A DNA stretch of 64,000 nt, from NCBI RefSeq assembly GCF_000331515.1, contig NZ_AMZO01000033.1, positions 62,001 to 126,000 of the forward strand, written 5' to 3'. The stretch comes from Photobacterium marinum. GTDB taxonomy: Bacteria > Pseudomonadota > Gammaproteobacteria > Enterobacterales > Vibrionaceae. The first letter of the stretch is position 1. The number at the start of each line of letters is the position of its first letter. This document shows positions 36,327 through 47,189 of the stretch, in pieces. The notes below the pieces were generated by a model. The model had not been told where the DNA came from. It did no database searches and saw nothing but the letters and a program-made list of their open reading frames with translations. Made by a program: the position numbers and the translations under genes.

Positions 36327-37394
36327 ATGGCCCTATTTTCGTCCCCACCCGAATCTTTATGTATTTTACGTCTATCCGCTATCGGCGATGTATGTAATGC
36401 CACAGCCATGGTACAGGCAATCCAGCGCCAATGGCCTACGACGAAAATAACCTGGATTATGGGAAAAGCGGAAGCACAGTTGCTGAGCGATCTACCTGGT
36501 ATCCACGTGATCCCATTTGACAAAAAACTTGGCTGGAAGGGGTACACCCAGCTTTGGCGTCAACTCAAAGGCCAGAAATTCGATGCTCTGCTGCACATGC
36601 AAACCGCACTGCGGGCCAGCATTGCTAGTCTCGGAATTCGGGCTAAAATCCGTCTCGGCTTTGACCAAACCCGCAGCAGTGACTTACAAAAATGGTTTAT
36701 TAACCATCCGGTTCCATCTCCACAATCCCCTCATGTACTAGACGGTTTTATGGCTTTTGCCCATGAACTGGGCATACATAAATCAGAGCCTCACTGGGAG
36801 CTTCCTCTGTCAGAACAGGATAAAACCTGGGCTACAGCACAAATAACATCCGCAAAGCCTACACTGATCATCGTGCCAGGTGCCAGTAAGGCTTTCAAAA
36901 ACTGGACAGCCGAAGGCTATGCAAAGGTAGCCGAATATGCCGTTCAAAGAGGAATGGAAGTTATTCTGGCAGGCAGCCCAGCAAAAGTTGAAATCAAACT
37001 TGCCGAACAAGTAGTGACCCAGTGTCAGGCTCCATTATTAAACCTGGTTGGCCAAAGTTCGCTGAAGCAAATGTTAGCCTTGCTCGCGCAGGCAGATCTG
37101 GTTATTGCTCCGGATACAGGCCCTGCCCATATGGCTGTAGCGGTCAGCACCCCGGTGATAGGCCTTTATGCTCATCACAATCCACAACGAACAGGCCCGT
37201 ACCGCTATCTGGACTATGTTGTCAGCGCATACCGGGAAGCGATTGAAGCAGAAACAGGCATCTCACTGAGCCAGCAAGCATGGCGCAGCAGAGTGAAAGC
37301 TGAAGATGCCATGATCCGGATACAATCAAAAACTGTCTGCGACATGCTGGATAAAGCACTATCCGATTTTGAAATCCTTGAGGAGACACCATGA
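36327..37394 (+). CDS. opsX: GT9 heptosyltransferase, OpsX-like (heptosyltransferase I type)
   Basis: The 355-residue GT9 enzyme has [20 protein letters not shown] at the N-terminus (catalytic Asp in GDV), [35 protein letters not shown] and [20 protein letters not shown]. The start and the kdkA neighbour resemble Haemophilus OpsX, which adds the first heptose to phosphorylated Kdo. The symbol rests on that resemblance and could instead be waaC-like. It overlaps the next gene by 4 bases (ATGA). Confidence 0.85.
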   Translation: MALFSSPPESLCILRLSAIGDVCNATAMVQAIQRQWPTTKITWIMGKAEAQLLSDLPGIHVIPFDKKLGWKGYTQLWRQLKGQKFDALLHMQTALRASIASLGIRAKIRLGFDQTRSSDLQKWFINHPVPSPQSPHVLDGFMAFAHELGIHKSEPHWELPLSEQDKTWATAQITSAKPTLIIVPGASKAFKNWTAEGYAKVAEYAVQRGMEVILAGSPAKVEIKLAEQVVTQCQAPLLNLVGQSSLKQMLALLAQADLVIAPDTGPAHMAVAVSTPVIGLYAHHNPQRTGPYRYLDYVVSAYREAIEAETGISLSQQAWRSRVKAEDAMIRIQSKTVCDMLDKALSDFEILEETP

Positions 37395-38176
37395 GCGCCA
37401 ATAAGCCAACCCTGGCTGTTGCCTTAATCGTAAAAAACGAAGCAAAAAACCTTCAGGCTTGCCTGGAAACAGTTAAAGGCTGGGTAGATGAAATTGTCGT
37501 ACTGGATTCAGGTAGTAGCGATGATACAGAAGCAGTTGCCCGCAGCTATACCGACAAATTTTTTGTCAATGCCGACTGGCCAGGTTTCGGCCCTCAGCGT
37601 CGCCTTGCCCAGAGTTATGTCGAATCAGACTACATTTTGTGGCTGGATGCCGATGAGCGTGTCACCCCGGAACTAAAAGCCAGTATCCTGGCAGTATTGG
37701 CAACACCTAAACCAGACACCATCTATAGCATAGCCCGGCTAAGTTGGGTATTTGGTCGCTATATCCGCCACTGTGGTTGGTATCCGGATCGAGTTAACCG
37801 TCTTTATCCGACCAAACTGACCCAATACAATGATGACTTGGTCCATGAAAAGGTTGAAATTTCCGAAGATATGGCCGTTAAGCCGCTTGAAGGCGACTTA
37901 CTGCATTTCACCTATAACGATCTCAATCATTATCTCGTGAAATCCGCAGGCTATGCCAAAGCATGGGCTGAACAGCGTGAAAAGCGCGGTAAACGCAGCA
38001 GTATCAGTCAGGGACTTCTGCATGCCTTTGGCTGCTTCTTTAAAATGTACGTTGTCAAAGCGGGCTTTCTCGATGGCAAGCAGGGATTCCTGCTATCCAT
38101 CCTTTCTGCCCACTCGACATTTGTGAAATATGCGGATTTGTGGATCAGGACCAGTACTGAGCCACCCAAGTCTTAG
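37391..38176 (+). CDS. waaE: WaaE/LgtF-like inner-core beta-glucosyltransferase (GT2)
   Basis: The 261-residue GT2 enzyme starts with [20 protein letters not shown] and has [33 protein letters not shown] (DxD) and LVHEKVEI. This pattern is that of WaaE/KdtX and Haemophilus LgtF, which attach beta-1,4-glucose to heptose I. It is coupled to the opsX-like gene by a 4-base overlap. Its 3' end overlaps the convergent GT9 gene by 32 bases, so no terminator can lie between them. Confidence 0.88.
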   Translation: MSANKPTLAVALIVKNEAKNLQACLETVKGWVDEIVVLDSGSSDDTEAVARSYTDKFFVNADWPGFGPQRRLAQSYVESDYILWLDADERVTPELKASILAVLATPKPDTIYSIARLSWVFGRYIRHCGWYPDRVNRLYPTKLTQYNDDLVHEKVEISEDMAVKPLEGDLLHFTYNDLNHYLVKSAGYAKAWAEQREKRGKRSSISQGLLHAFGCFFKMYVVKAGFLDGKQGFLLSILSAHSTFVKYADLWIRTSTEPPKS

Positions 38177-39176
38177 CGCGGACCAGTACCTCGTCAACCT
38201 CAATCAAGCCCATATCCGTCTCGGTTTCTTTCCCTTCAGGCGGACAAAAAGCTAAATGCCGCCCCTCTGTATTCAGTGTTTGCCAGCGCAGAGGGGTTGC
38301 CGAGCGTTTATTTGGGAAAAAGCCTAAAGTCAGTACATCCAGCGTGGCAGCGATATGCAACGGCCCTGTAGACCCGGCGATAAATAAATCGGCACAGGCC
38401 AGTGAGCGGGTAAAATCTTCCAGCCCGTCATTCTTATCGTAAATCACGGCTTTGACATCATCCTTAACCAACTCATACAGGGAAGCAGCCATCGCCTCTT
38501 CTCCCGGCCCGGCAGTTAATACAAACTCCCCGCCAAAAGATTGGGCAAGCCCCTTGATCAATCCGGCATATTGATTCAGAGAAAGATTATTGGCCGAACC
38601 ACCTGAGCCGGCATGAACAAAACACCAACGGCTGCTTGCGTCCAAGCCAAGTAAGTTATCCAGTTTCATCCGCTGCGCATCCAGACAATCAGTATTAAAT
38701 GTCAAATACGGGCCTTGCGGCTCTTTGATTGCAACCCTGTTGTCTTCCAGGAAAAAGCGGATCAGATCCAGGTTATATTCAAACTCCGGCTTTTCGGAGC
38801 GGGAGCGACGCTGCTTGAGGCGGCGGTTATAAAGCACCTGGGCAAACTTGGTTGCCGGTGCCAGGCGGTAAGGGATACGAGCCTTCCATACCAATGTGGC
38901 ATTATAGGTATCAGAAAACAGGCAAATAGATGCATCAAACTGTTCAGCTTTTATCTGGCTGATCAGTGCTCTTTTCGCCGCCTTGTCAGCTCGCTTGGTA
39001 CAGTCAACAATAACCTTATCAATCCACGGGCAAAGCAAGGCAAGATCTTTTGTGTAGGCAGGCACCAATGCCGTAATTTCACTGTCTGGCAGTGACTGTT
39101 TCAGCATCGCAAAACTTGGCCACGCCAGCATGAAATCGCCAATCTTATCGTTGCGAACTACAAGTATTTTTTTCAT
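38145..39176 (-). CDS. Third GT9 heptosyltransferase-family protein (WaaQ-like)
   Basis: The 343-residue protein starts [20 protein letters not shown] (Asp of the GDF loop) and has [34 protein letters not shown] and [20 protein letters not shown]. It is a GT9 enzyme distinct from WaaF and the OpsX-like protein, plausibly heptosyltransferase III or another inner-core transferase. ATG 39176 has AGGACAATC in front; a GTG 15 bases upstream is less likely. The last 32 bases are shared, antisense, with the waaE-like gene. Confidence 0.85.
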   Translation of the reverse strand: MKKILVVRNDKIGDFMLAWPSFAMLKQSLPDSEITALVPAYTKDLALLCPWIDKVIVDCTKRADKAAKRALISQIKAEQFDASICLFSDTYNATLVWKARIPYRLAPATKFAQVLYNRRLKQRRSRSEKPEFEYNLDLIRFFLEDNRVAIKEPQGPYLTFNTDCLDAQRMKLDNLLGLDASSRWCFVHAGSGGSANNLSLNQYAGLIKGLAQSFGGEFVLTAGPGEEAMAASLYELVKDDVKAVIYDKNDGLEDFTRSLACADLFIAGSTGPLHIAATLDVLTLGFFPNKRSATPLRWQTLNTEGRHLAFCPPEGKETETDMGLIEVDEVLVRAKTWVAQYWS

Positions 39177-39260
39177 GATTGTCCTAAACACCAGCTCAAT
39201 TCACGGTGATCATACTGGGTAATCACTAATGGAACAATTAATGAAGTCCTGCTGACCTAA

Positions 39261-39812
<552 letters not shown>

Positions 39813-39832
39813 TAACCGCAACTTAATCTGAC

Positions 39833-39860
39833 AAAAAAGAGGCACTGCCTCTTTTTTTTT
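39833..39860. terminator. Bidirectional terminator between coaD and mutM
   Basis: 11-bp stem with A6/T6 flanks (39833-39843 with 39847-39857), ACT loop. Confidence 0.9.
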
Positions 39861-39875
39861 ATCTACCTACGCCCG

Positions 39876-40685
39876 CTATTTCTGACAATCACTGCAAAAA
39901 ACAGTCGCCCGCTGGCCGATTTTTATCTCACTCAACGGCTTATCACAACGCGGGCAAGGCTCTCCACCTTTACCGTAAACCAGCAACTCCTGAGCAAAAT
40001 AGCCCGGCTTACCATCGGCATTTTTGAAATCTTTCAGGGTTGTTCCGCCCTGCTTAATCGCAAAGGCCAGCACTGCTTTGATTTCGTCCACCAGCACGCC
40101 CATGCGCTGGCGGGAAATTTTGCCCGCCGCCTGTTTCGGGTGGATTCCAGCGCTGAACAGGGACTCATTGGCATAAATGTTCCCCACCCCAACCACAATA
40201 TGGTTGTCCATAATGAACTGTTTGATCGCGGTGCGCTTACCCTGCGCCCGCTCAAACAAATAGTCCGCAGTAAATGCCTCACTCAGCGGCTCAGGGCCGA
40301 GCTTACCCAGAACCGAGTGTTCTTCATCAGCCGTCTGCCACAACCAGGCTCCGAACCGGCGCGGATCGTTATATCGAAGCAATTCGCCACTCGCTAACAC
40401 CAAATCGACATGATCATGTTTCTCCGGTGGCGTCGTTGCCGGCAACACCCGCAAGCTGCCTGACATCCCCAGGTGGACAATCGCCGACCCGGCATCTGTT
40501 TCCAACAGCAAATATTTTGCCCGGCGACTTACCTTGCGGATCACCTGCCCTTCAATCTGTCGAATTTCCTCCGGCACCGGCCAACGCAGCTTCGGGTTAC
40601 GGACAGTAATCCGTTCCACTGTCTGCCCGACCACATGAGGCGATATTCCCATCCGGCTTACTTCAACTTCTGGTAACTCAGGCAT
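39876..40685 (-). CDS. mutM: MutM (Fpg), formamidopyrimidine-DNA glycosylase
   Basis: The 269-residue protein begins [14 protein letters not shown] with catalytic Pro2 and Glu3 exposed after Met removal. It has the H2TH region ([31 protein letters not shown]) and a C-terminal C4 zinc finger CPRCDKP ... CSDCQK. It excises 8-oxoguanine and formamidopyrimidines and nicks the abasic site. Confidence 0.97.
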   Translation of the reverse strand: MPELPEVEVSRMGISPHVVGQTVERITVRNPKLRWPVPEEIRQIEGQVIRKVSRRAKYLLLETDAGSAIVHLGMSGSLRVLPATTPPEKHDHVDLVLASGELLRYNDPRRFGAWLWQTADEEHSVLGKLGPEPLSEAFTADYLFERAQGKRTAIKQFIMDNHIVVGVGNIYANESLFSAGIHPKQAAGKISRQRMGVLVDEIKAVLAFAIKQGGTTLKDFKNADGKPGYFAQELLVYGKGGEPCPRCDKPLSEIKIGQRATVFCSDCQK

Positions 40686-40707
40686 GATGCTATTCCATTA
40701 ATAGTTA

Positions 40708-41193
40708 TCAAAGGGGAAACAGGTAGGACTCTTCGACAGAAATCGCCAGCCAGGCACCCTGCCAGCTTTGCAGCAGCCAAAACTGTGGTAACTGATAGAC
40801 AGTTACCCGAACCGGCTCTTCCAACGACTGCAGCCAGATCTCAACCGTTCTCGGTGTGCCAAGTTGAGATTTCAGCTGAGCCATCATCTCGTCCCCCACT
40901 ACTGTACCACTGATAGACTGCCAGTTATCCACCACAACTTTTGGTGAGACATTGATGGCTGGCTCGGCCACCCAGTGGCTCTCTTGTAAGGTAAACGTAT
41001 GATGAGGCAGATACAGCTTAGTGATTTGTGCCGGTTCAGGCAGCAGTGATTGCAGGGAGGTGTCTGACTCGGCCTGTTCAACAGGAGCCTGTCGCTGTCG
41101 AATTAATTCCGGAAACTGCACCACAGCAATAAAAAGAATAACTGCAATAATGATGACATTATTCCAGCCCCGGCGTGACAGTTTAATTGCCAT
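40708..41193 (-). CDS. Conserved single-pass membrane protein of unknown function
   Basis: The 161-residue protein has a basic N-terminus (MAIKLSRRGWNN), one membrane helix (about 12-29, VIIIAVILFIAVVQFPEL) and a soluble C-terminal domain. The domain contains PAQITKLYLPHHTFTLQESH and TVVGDEMMAQLKSQLGTPRT and ends YLFPL. I do not recognise a domain. Topology suggests the domain is periplasmic. It lies 22 bases upstream of mutM on the same strand, so the two are probably co-transcribed. Confidence 0.7.
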   Translation of the reverse strand: MAIKLSRRGWNNVIIIAVILFIAVVQFPELIRQRQAPVEQAESDTSLQSLLPEPAQITKLYLPHHTFTLQESHWVAEPAINVSPKVVVDNWQSISGTVVGDEMMAQLKSQLGTPRTVEIWLQSLEEPVRVTVYQLPQFWLLQSWQGAWLAISVEESYLFPL

Positions 41194-41350
41194 GATTTTC
41201 CTTCTACTCCATAACCACCAAATTGAGAGCAGCTAATCAACCAGCGAAATTGCTCTGAAATCAATTTGGTCTGATAAAGCTTTCATTAAATCATAACAAT
41301 AAATGGGCAAATAGAAGAAAGTCGAAGAAAAGGGGTATACAACAGACATA

Positions 41351-41380
41351 AAAAAACCCAGCTTAATGCCGGGTTTTTTA
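41351..41380. terminator. Terminator after rpmG
   Basis: AAAAAACCC/GGGTTTTTT stem with one internal A-C mismatch and a TTAAT loop; T-tracts on both strands. Serves rpmBG on the minus strand. Confidence 0.8.
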
Positions 41381-41401
41381 TCAAAGAACAGATAAAACCA
41401 A

Positions 41402-41569
41402 TTACTTGATTTTAGCTTCTTTGTACATAACGTGCTTGCGAACTACAGGATCAAATTTTTTGATCTCGAATTTGCCTGGCATGTTACGCTTGTTTTTGTC
41501 GGTAGTGTAGAAGTGACCTGTACCAGCAGATGATACTAGGCGGATCTTCTCACGAATGCCTTTAGCCAT
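41402..41569 (-). CDS. rpmG: Ribosomal protein L33 (bL33)
   Basis: A 55-codon frame on the minus strand begins [20 protein letters not shown] and ends YKEAKIK. Length and sequence are those of gammaproteobacterial L33 of the large subunit. It lies 13 bases after rpmB in the usual rpmB-rpmG operon. The protein lacks the CxxC zinc pairs found in C+ paralogues, so it is the zinc-independent form. Confidence 0.96.
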   Translation of the reverse strand: MAKGIREKIRLVSSAGTGHFYTTDKNKRNMPGKFEIKKFDPVVRKHVMYKEAKIK

Positions 41570-41582
41570 TGTTCAAATCCTC

Positions 41583-41819
41583 TTAAACGTTCTCGCCGCG
41601 AGCACGCATATCAGAAAGAACAGCTTCGATGCCTTTCTTATCAATGATACGCATACCTTTTGCAGAAAGGCGTAGTTTAACGAAGCGTTTTTCGCTTTCT
41701 ACCCAGAAACGATGAGTTTGCAGGTTCGGCAGAAAACGACGCTTGGTGGCATTACGTGCGTGTGAACGGTTGTTACCCGTTACAGGACGCTTACCAGTTA
41801 CTTGGCATACACGGGACAT
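41583..41819 (-). CDS. rpmB: Ribosomal protein L28 (bL28)
   Basis: The 78-residue protein begins [20 protein letters not shown] and contains [20 protein letters not shown], nearly identical to E. coli L28. ATG 41819 is the family start; 5 extra upstream codons are not conserved. It heads the rpmBG operon under the strong promoter at 41915-41943. Confidence 0.97.
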   Translation of the reverse strand: MSRVCQVTGKRPVTGNNRSHARNATKRRFLPNLQTHRFWVESEKRFVKLRLSAKGMRIIDKKGIEAVLSDMRARGENV

Positions 41820-41914
41820 TACTGTCTTCTCCAAATCGTTTCAGCTCGATATCAACCATGGTTAGCCAAATGAAAATCAAGTTTTCATCTAACCATAGCT
41901 ATCAAAGGTCGCGC

Positions 41915-41943
41915 ATTATACTAAGTCAAAACCAGTTGCTCAA
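41915..41943 (-). promoter_or_regulatory. Strong sigma-70 promoter of rpmBG
   Basis: On the minus strand TTGAGC, a 17-base spacer and a consensus TATAAT, followed by a GC-rich discriminator (GCGCG). That discriminator type is associated with ppGpp/DksA repression of ribosomal genes. Confidence 0.8.
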
Positions 41944-41990
41944 GTCCCGAGCAGATCCTTTCGCAACATTTTGTTCGATTTCGGCTCATT

Positions 41991-42665
41991 TTATAGCCAA
42001 CCTCGTTCAGCAAAAGAAGTAATTTCTCCATCGCCGACAACAAAATGATCGAGGACACGAATATCCACTAAGGCTAGTGCATCACTGATCTTGCGCGTTA
42101 TTCGACGGTCGGCCTGACTTGGCTCTGCGACGCCTGACGGGTGATTATGCGCTAAAATGAGCGCGGCTGCATTAAGTTCCAGTGATCTTTTTACAATTTC
42201 CCGCGGATATACGCTTGCAGCGTCGATTGTTCCTTCAAATAATGCCTCTCCAGACAGAACTCGATGCTGATTGTCCAAAAATAACACAAAAAAAACTTCG
42301 CGATGACGGTCCCGCAGAACCTGACTCAGGTACCGACGGGTATATTCAGGGCTGGTCAGGGCATCTCCTTTGGACAAAGTTTCAGCAAAATGGCGTTCAC
42401 TCATCGCCATTACCGCCTGCAATAAAGCATATTTCGCAGGCCCAAGCCCCTTATGACGACAAAAATCCTCTTTTCCCACCGCCAACAAAGCCCGCAGCGA
42501 GCCAAATTCATCCAGTAAGTGCGTCGCCAACTCCAGCGCATTCATTCCGGCAACCCCGGTGCGCAAAAAAATTGCCAACAGCTCGGCATCAGTCAGGGCA
42601 GCCGGACCGTGAGATAACAGCTTCTCCCTCGGCCGGGAGGCAATCGGTAATAATTTTAAAGACAT
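41991..42665 (-). CDS. radC: RadC (YicR), JAB/MPN-domain protein
   Basis: The 224-residue protein has an N-terminal helix-hairpin-helix-like region ([20 protein letters not shown]) and a C-terminal MPN+/JAMM metalloprotease-like domain with metal ligands in [16 protein letters not shown]. The original repair role assigned to RadC has been withdrawn, and its biochemical function is unsettled. ATG 42665 follows AGGGGACAAC. It neighbours rpmB as in E. coli. Confidence 0.93.
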   Translation of the reverse strand: MSLKLLPIASRPREKLLSHGPAALTDAELLAIFLRTGVAGMNALELATHLLDEFGSLRALLAVGKEDFCRHKGLGPAKYALLQAVMAMSERHFAETLSKGDALTSPEYTRRYLSQVLRDRHREVFFVLFLDNQHRVLSGEALFEGTIDAASVYPREIVKRSLELNAAALILAHNHPSGVAEPSQADRRITRKISDALALVDIRVLDHFVVGDGEITSFAERGWL

Positions 42666-42771
42666 GTTGTCCCCTTCTGTCACAAACTACAGAAGAGGAC
42701 GACCGAATAGGAAGAACAAGCACTCCCCTTAAGTTGTGGGAAAACCCTCGCAATAATTTCAGGTGGTTACA

Positions 42772-44445
42772 TTACACCCTGAACTGACCTACGAGCGAAC
42801 GCATCTGCTCGCCAGAAGCGGCCAGTTGGGCAGTGGTCGCCTGAGTACCAGACAGCGCCTCAACCAAGCGACTCAGGATCTGCTGAATCGACACCAGGTT
42901 AGTATTAATTTCTTCAGCAACACAGCTTTGCTCTTCAGCCGCCGTCGCCGTTTGCGTGCCCATAGTATTGATACAAGCCACCGCTTCCGTCACCGTAGCC
43001 AGGCTTTCGGTGATCTTATGTGACTCACCTAACGTGGTCTGGCTTCGCTGCTGGCTCACAGCCATCGCCTCAACCGCCTTACGGGTTCCTGACTGAAGCT
43101 CTGCCAGCATCTGGTTGATTTCCTGTGTACTTTGCTGGGTACGCCCGGCAAGGGAACGCACTTCATCGGCCACCACGGCAAATCCCCGTCCCTGCTCACC
43201 AGCCCGCGCCGCTTCAATTGCTGCATTAAGGGCCAACAGGTTAGTTTGCTCGGCAATGGCACCTATCACGGTCAACACGGAGTTAATCTGCTCAGCCTGC
43301 TCATTGAGCACATCCATCGCCTGTGCCGCACTGTCAACATCCCCGGCCAACTGCTCAATGCTGCTGACCACAGTATCGACTTCCAGTTGCGCCGCCTGAG
43401 TCTGGTTAGTCGCTTCCTGCGTCGCCTCTGCGGTATTGATGGTGTTATTCGCTACTTCACGGGCAGAAGCGCTCAGCTCAGTGACTGCCGCCACCACCTG
43501 ATCGGTTTCGCGGCTATGCTGCTCCATCTGTCCGCCTGCTGCTTCCGTTTGCTGTTGCAGGGCATGGGAGGCTTTATCAACATGCGTTGCGACTTGTTGG
43601 ATTTCACCGATCAGCTGTTGCAGTTTTGCCATGAAATCATTGAAGGCTGTTGCCAGATCGCCGATTTCATCATTTGCCGTCACATCCAGACGTGCGGTCA
43701 AATCCCCGCCACCGGCTGCTATGTCTTTCAAAGCCTCAACCATATGGTTCAGCGGCTGCATCGCCCGTCCGGTCACCCAGAGCACAATCAAGCCAGCAAA
43801 AATAATCACCGCCAGCGTCGTGCCGAGAGATATCCACACCTGGCGCTGGAACTTCGCTTCAGCCTGCTGCTGGAATGCTGCTACGTCAGCATCAATATCA
43901 TCAATGTAGACACCGGTCGCCAGCACCCAGTCCCATTTTGCCAGGTACTCTGCATAACCCAGTTTCGGCGCGGTCGCGTCAATAGACGGCTTGTGCCAGC
44001 TAAAATGAAGGAAGCCATCACCTTGTTTGGCCGCCTCAATCAGTCCGGCAATCACCTTCACACCGTTTTCATCGACGACACCAATCAAATTTTTACCTTC
44101 AAGCTTCGGTTGGGCCGCATGCATGGTATTAACGCCTTGCGAATCATAAGCGAAGAAATAGCCGTCCTCACCAAAACGCATCGCGGTCAGAATCTTCTTC
44201 GCCGCCTGAATATTTTCACCGTTCTGATCGGCGCTGTAGAGATCATTAATTGCCGTTCTGGCTAACTGGATGGCGCCTTTCAGTTCCTCTTTCTTCATGG
44301 TGACAGTCTGGGTGCGGTAGGCATTGATTTGTTCCGCAAGGTTGGTCTTCTGTTCGGAGAGATAAACAAAGTTAACAAGGCCGGCAACAAGTACAACGGG
44401 CAGTAAAACAAGTAGCAGCAATTTGCCGCGGCAACGTAATTCCAT
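42772..44445 (-). CDS. Methyl-accepting chemotaxis protein with single-Cache sensor
   Basis: The 557-residue receptor has TM1 at about 7-28 and a periplasmic sCache_2-type domain at about 30-195 ([20 protein letters not shown], ending [17 protein letters not shown]). TM2 is at about 205-226, followed by HAMP and the long cytoplasmic signalling hairpin with tip [20 protein letters not shown]. sCache_2 receptors often sense small carboxylates; the ligand is unknown here. AGGAAATACCCAG precedes the ATG at 44445. No pentapeptide CheR tether is visible at the C-terminus. It interrupts the usual radC-coaBC adjacency. Confidence 0.93.
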   Translation of the reverse strand: MELRCRGKLLLLVLLPVVLVAGLVNFVYLSEQKTNLAEQINAYRTQTVTMKKEELKGAIQLARTAINDLYSADQNGENIQAAKKILTAMRFGEDGYFFAYDSQGVNTMHAAQPKLEGKNLIGVVDENGVKVIAGLIEAAKQGDGFLHFSWHKPSIDATAPKLGYAEYLAKWDWVLATGVYIDDIDADVAAFQQQAEAKFQRQVWISLGTTLAVIIFAGLIVLWVTGRAMQPLNHMVEALKDIAAGGGDLTARLDVTANDEIGDLATAFNDFMAKLQQLIGEIQQVATHVDKASHALQQQTEAAGGQMEQHSRETDQVVAAVTELSASAREVANNTINTAEATQEATNQTQAAQLEVDTVVSSIEQLAGDVDSAAQAMDVLNEQAEQINSVLTVIGAIAEQTNLLALNAAIEAARAGEQGRGFAVVADEVRSLAGRTQQSTQEINQMLAELQSGTRKAVEAMAVSQQRSQTTLGESHKITESLATVTEAVACINTMGTQTATAAEEQSCVAEEINTNLVSIQQILSRLVEALSGTQATTAQLAASGEQMRSLVGQFRV

Positions 44446-44668
44446 CTGGGTATTTCCTGCATTACTTAGAATAATTTTTCTTCTTTCACCCTATTTATTG
44501 CAGGGTTTTATTCCATGACCGACCCGACAAAAATGACATTCCCCCAAGGAATAAATAACAAAAATTTGCACTTCTCCGAGATTCCCAGTTGATCTCGGCC
44601 GATGATTCTCCGGCCCTTTGGTGCTATCTTGTTGCCGAATTCACAGGTTCAGAGAGACAGGCAAAACG

Positions 44669-45892
44669 ATGCAAACACTGGCAGGAAAGAAAATACTTCT
44701 GGGTATCAGCGGTGGAATTGCGGCGTACAAATGCGCCGAACTGACACGCCGCCTGATTGAGCGCGGCGCTGAAGTCCGTGTCGTCATGACCCGGGCAGCC
44801 GAGGAATTTATTACTCCCCTGACCATGCAGGCGGTATCCGGCCACCCGGTTTCAGACAGCATTTTCGACCCGGCGGCGGAAGCGTCGATGGGTCATATCG
44901 AGCTGGCAAAATGGGCAAATCTGGTGCTGCTGGCACCAGCTACCGCCGACCTGATCGCCCGCGTCAGTGCCGGCATGGGCAATGATTTGCTGTCCACTCT
45001 GTGCCTGGCAACAGACTCACCAATTGCCGTTTCACCAGCAATGAATCAGCAGATGTACCGCAATGTTGCCACTCAGGAAAATATTGCGACCCTGAAGCGT
45101 CGCGGCTTTCACATCTGGGGGCCGGACAGCGGCGAGCAGGCCTGCGGTGATGTCGGTCCGGGTCGTATGCTAGACCCGATGGATCTAGTTCACCTGACTG
45201 AAGATTTCTTCCAGCCAGCCGATCTTGAAGGCATCAAAATCGCGATCACTGCCGGCCCGACACGTGAAGCCATTGACCCGGTGCGTTACCTGACCAACCA
45301 CAGCTCGGGCAAGATGGGTTATGCCATTGCTGAAGCCGCGGCTAAACGCGGTGCGGAAGTCACCCTGATCAGCGGCCCTGTCAACCTGGCAACCCCGGCT
45401 GGTGTTACACGCATTGATACCGCCAGCGCCGAGCAAATGCATCAGGCCGCGATGGATGCAGCAACCCAACACAATATTTTCATCTCCTGTGCGGCAGTGG
45501 CTGATTTCCGCCCGGCAGAAGTTGCAGACCAGAAGATGAAGAAAAAAGACGGCGAAGATGAAATGATCCTGCGCTTGGTGAAAAACCCGGATATCGTCGC
45601 CAGCGTTGCCGCACTGACCGAACAGCGTCCGTTCACAGTCGGGTTTGCAGCTGAAACCCGGGATGTGGAACAATACGCGCGCGGTAAACTGAGCCGCAAA
45701 AACCTGGACCTGATCTGCGCCAATGATGTTTCGCAGCAGGGTCAGGGTTTCAACAGCGACAACAATGCCCTGCACCTGTTCTGGTCTGCCGGCGACAAAG
45801 CTTTGCCGCTTTGCACCAAACATGAACTGGGCCAGCAGCTAATCAGTGAAATCATCACCCTATACAAAGAGAACAAGCATGAAAAAAATTGA
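44669..45892 (+). CDS. coaBC: CoaBC (Dfp), phosphopantothenoylcysteine synthetase/decarboxylase
   Basis: This 407-residue bifunctional enzyme has an N-terminal flavoprotein decarboxylase ([29 protein letters not shown] and the Cys of [13 protein letters not shown]). The C-terminal CTP-dependent synthetase has [20 protein letters not shown] and FAAETRD. It performs two successive steps of CoA synthesis. ATG 44669 matches the family start. dut overlaps its last 14 bases, so the genes are coupled. Confidence 0.96.
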   Translation: MQTLAGKKILLGISGGIAAYKCAELTRRLIERGAEVRVVMTRAAEEFITPLTMQAVSGHPVSDSIFDPAAEASMGHIELAKWANLVLLAPATADLIARVSAGMGNDLLSTLCLATDSPIAVSPAMNQQMYRNVATQENIATLKRRGFHIWGPDSGEQACGDVGPGRMLDPMDLVHLTEDFFQPADLEGIKIAITAGPTREAIDPVRYLTNHSSGKMGYAIAEAAAKRGAEVTLISGPVNLATPAGVTRIDTASAEQMHQAAMDAATQHNIFISCAAVADFRPAEVADQKMKKKDGEDEMILRLVKNPDIVASVAALTEQRPFTVGFAAETRDVEQYARGKLSRKNLDLICANDVSQQGQGFNSDNNALHLFWSAGDKALPLCTKHELGQQLISEIITLYKENKHEKN

Positions 45893-46334
45893 TCTGAAAA
45901 TCCTCGACCCACGAGTTGGTAACGAGTTCCCGCTTCCTACCTATGCAACTGAAGGTTCTGCGGGTCTGGATCTGCGTGCTTGTCTGGATGAAGCCCTGAC
46001 GGTTGAGCCGGGGCAGACTCACCTGGTACCGACCGGCCTGGCAATCCACATTGCCGACCCGAGCCTGGCAGCCACTATCCTGCCGCGCTCTGGGCTGGGC
46101 CATAAACACGGTATCGTACTGGGCAACCTGGTTGGCCTTATCGACTCGGATTACCAGGGCCAGCTGATGGTTTCTGTATGGAACCGCGGCCACAGCACAT
46201 TCACCATTGAACCGGGCGACCGCATTGCCCAGCTGGTCTTTGTTCCTGTGGTTCAGGCTGACTTCAACATCGTCTCAGACTTTGACGCCACCGACCGTGG
46301 CGAAGGCGGTTTCGGCCACTCAGGCCGTAGCTAA
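45879..46334 (+). CDS. dut: Dut, deoxyuridine 5'-triphosphate nucleotidohydrolase
   Basis: The 151-residue trimeric dUTPase shows its motifs in order: [10 protein letters not shown] (1), [10 protein letters not shown] (2), [19 protein letters not shown] (3), [13 protein letters not shown] (4) and [12 protein letters not shown] (5). It removes dUTP and supplies dUMP. ATG 45879 lies inside the coaBC end with AAAGAGAACAAGC in front. A terminator follows before slmA. Confidence 0.97.
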   Translation: MKKIDLKILDPRVGNEFPLPTYATEGSAGLDLRACLDEALTVEPGQTHLVPTGLAIHIADPSLAATILPRSGLGHKHGIVLGNLVGLIDSDYQGQLMVSVWNRGHSTFTIEPGDRIAQLVFVPVVQADFNIVSDFDATDRGEGGFGHSGRS

Positions 46335-46373
46335 CCCTCTGCTGGCGAAGTAAACAAATAAGCGCAAATATAA

Positions 46374-46402
46374 AGCCCGGCCCTTCAGGTTGGGCTTTTT
46401 TT
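46374..46402 (+). terminator. Intrinsic terminator after dut
   Basis: 9-bp stem with two G-U pairs (46374-46382 with 46388-46396), CTTCA loop, T7. Confidence 0.85.
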
Positions 46403-46519
46403 GTCGATAAATAGATCAGTATCTAAAGCTCATGCTTTTCACCGTTCAGCTCCGTCGATAAGATATGCGGGTTTCAAACTGTCCGGTGACAGTCTCATTT
46501 CGAAAAGGATCGGTTATTC

Positions 46520-47110
46520 ATGGCAGGCAACAAAAAGAACAATCGCCGCGAAGAAATTTTGCAGGCGCTGGCACAAATGCTGGAATCTGCCCAAGGCAGT
46601 CAGCGAATTACAACAGCTAAGCTGGCAGCTCAGGTAGGGGTTTCTGAAGCCGCACTGTATCGCCACTTCCCAAGTAAAGCCCGAATGTTCGAAGGGCTGA
46701 TTGAGTTTATCGAAGACGCCATCACCACACGTATCAACCGTATCCTGGATGACGAAAAAGACACCCTGAACCGCCTGCGCATGGTTCTACAGCTGATCCT
46801 GGGCTTTGCTGAGCGCAACCCGGGCCTGAGCCGCATCATGACCGGTCATGCGCTGATGTTTGAACAGGACCGCCTGCAAGCGCGTATCAACCAGCTGTTT
46901 GAGCGTATTGAAACCCAGCTGCGCCAAATCCTGCGCGAGCGTAAACTGCGCGAAGGCAAAGGCTTCCCGGTCGATGAAAACATCCTGGCAGCCCAGCTGC
47001 TAGGCCAGGTTGAGGGCAGCCTGAACCGTTTTGTTCGCTCTAACTTCAAATACAAGCCCACTGACAGTTTCGACGAATACTGGCAGCTGCTAAGCGCCCA
47101 GCTCGGCTAA
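46520..47110 (+). CDS. slmA: SlmA, nucleoid occlusion factor (TetR family)
   Basis: The 196-residue protein has a TetR helix-turn-helix ([40 protein letters not shown]) and the SlmA-specific core ([20 protein letters not shown]). Bound to SBS sites on the chromosome it antagonises FtsZ polymerisation, preventing septation over nucleoids. ATG 46520 lies after AAAAGGATCGG. In the window it complements the division genes ftsN, zapB and envC. Confidence 0.95.
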   Translation: MAGNKKNNRREEILQALAQMLESAQGSQRITTAKLAAQVGVSEAALYRHFPSKARMFEGLIEFIEDAITTRINRILDDEKDTLNRLRMVLQLILGFAERNPGLSRIMTGHALMFEQDRLQARINQLFERIETQLRQILRERKLREGKGFPVDENILAAQLLGQVEGSLNRFVRSNFKYKPTDSFDEYWQLLSAQLG

Positions 47111-47135
47111 GAGCATCAACGATGCTTTCAGAATA

Positions 47136-47167
47136 AAAAAGCGAGAGGTCAATACCTCTCGCTTTTT
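47136..47167. terminator. Bidirectional terminator between slmA and pyrE
   Basis: 14-bp perfect stem AAAAAGCGAGAGGT and complement (47136-47149 with 47154-47167), CAAT loop. Shares the GCGAGAG core with two other terminators in the window. Confidence 0.92.
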
Positions 47168-47189
47168 GTTTTCGAAACTGGCGGTTAAA

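Noticed and set aside
43132..44265. 377-codon frame antisense to the chemoreceptor gene
   Set aside because: Antisense shadow; the chemoreceptor on the minus strand is unambiguous.
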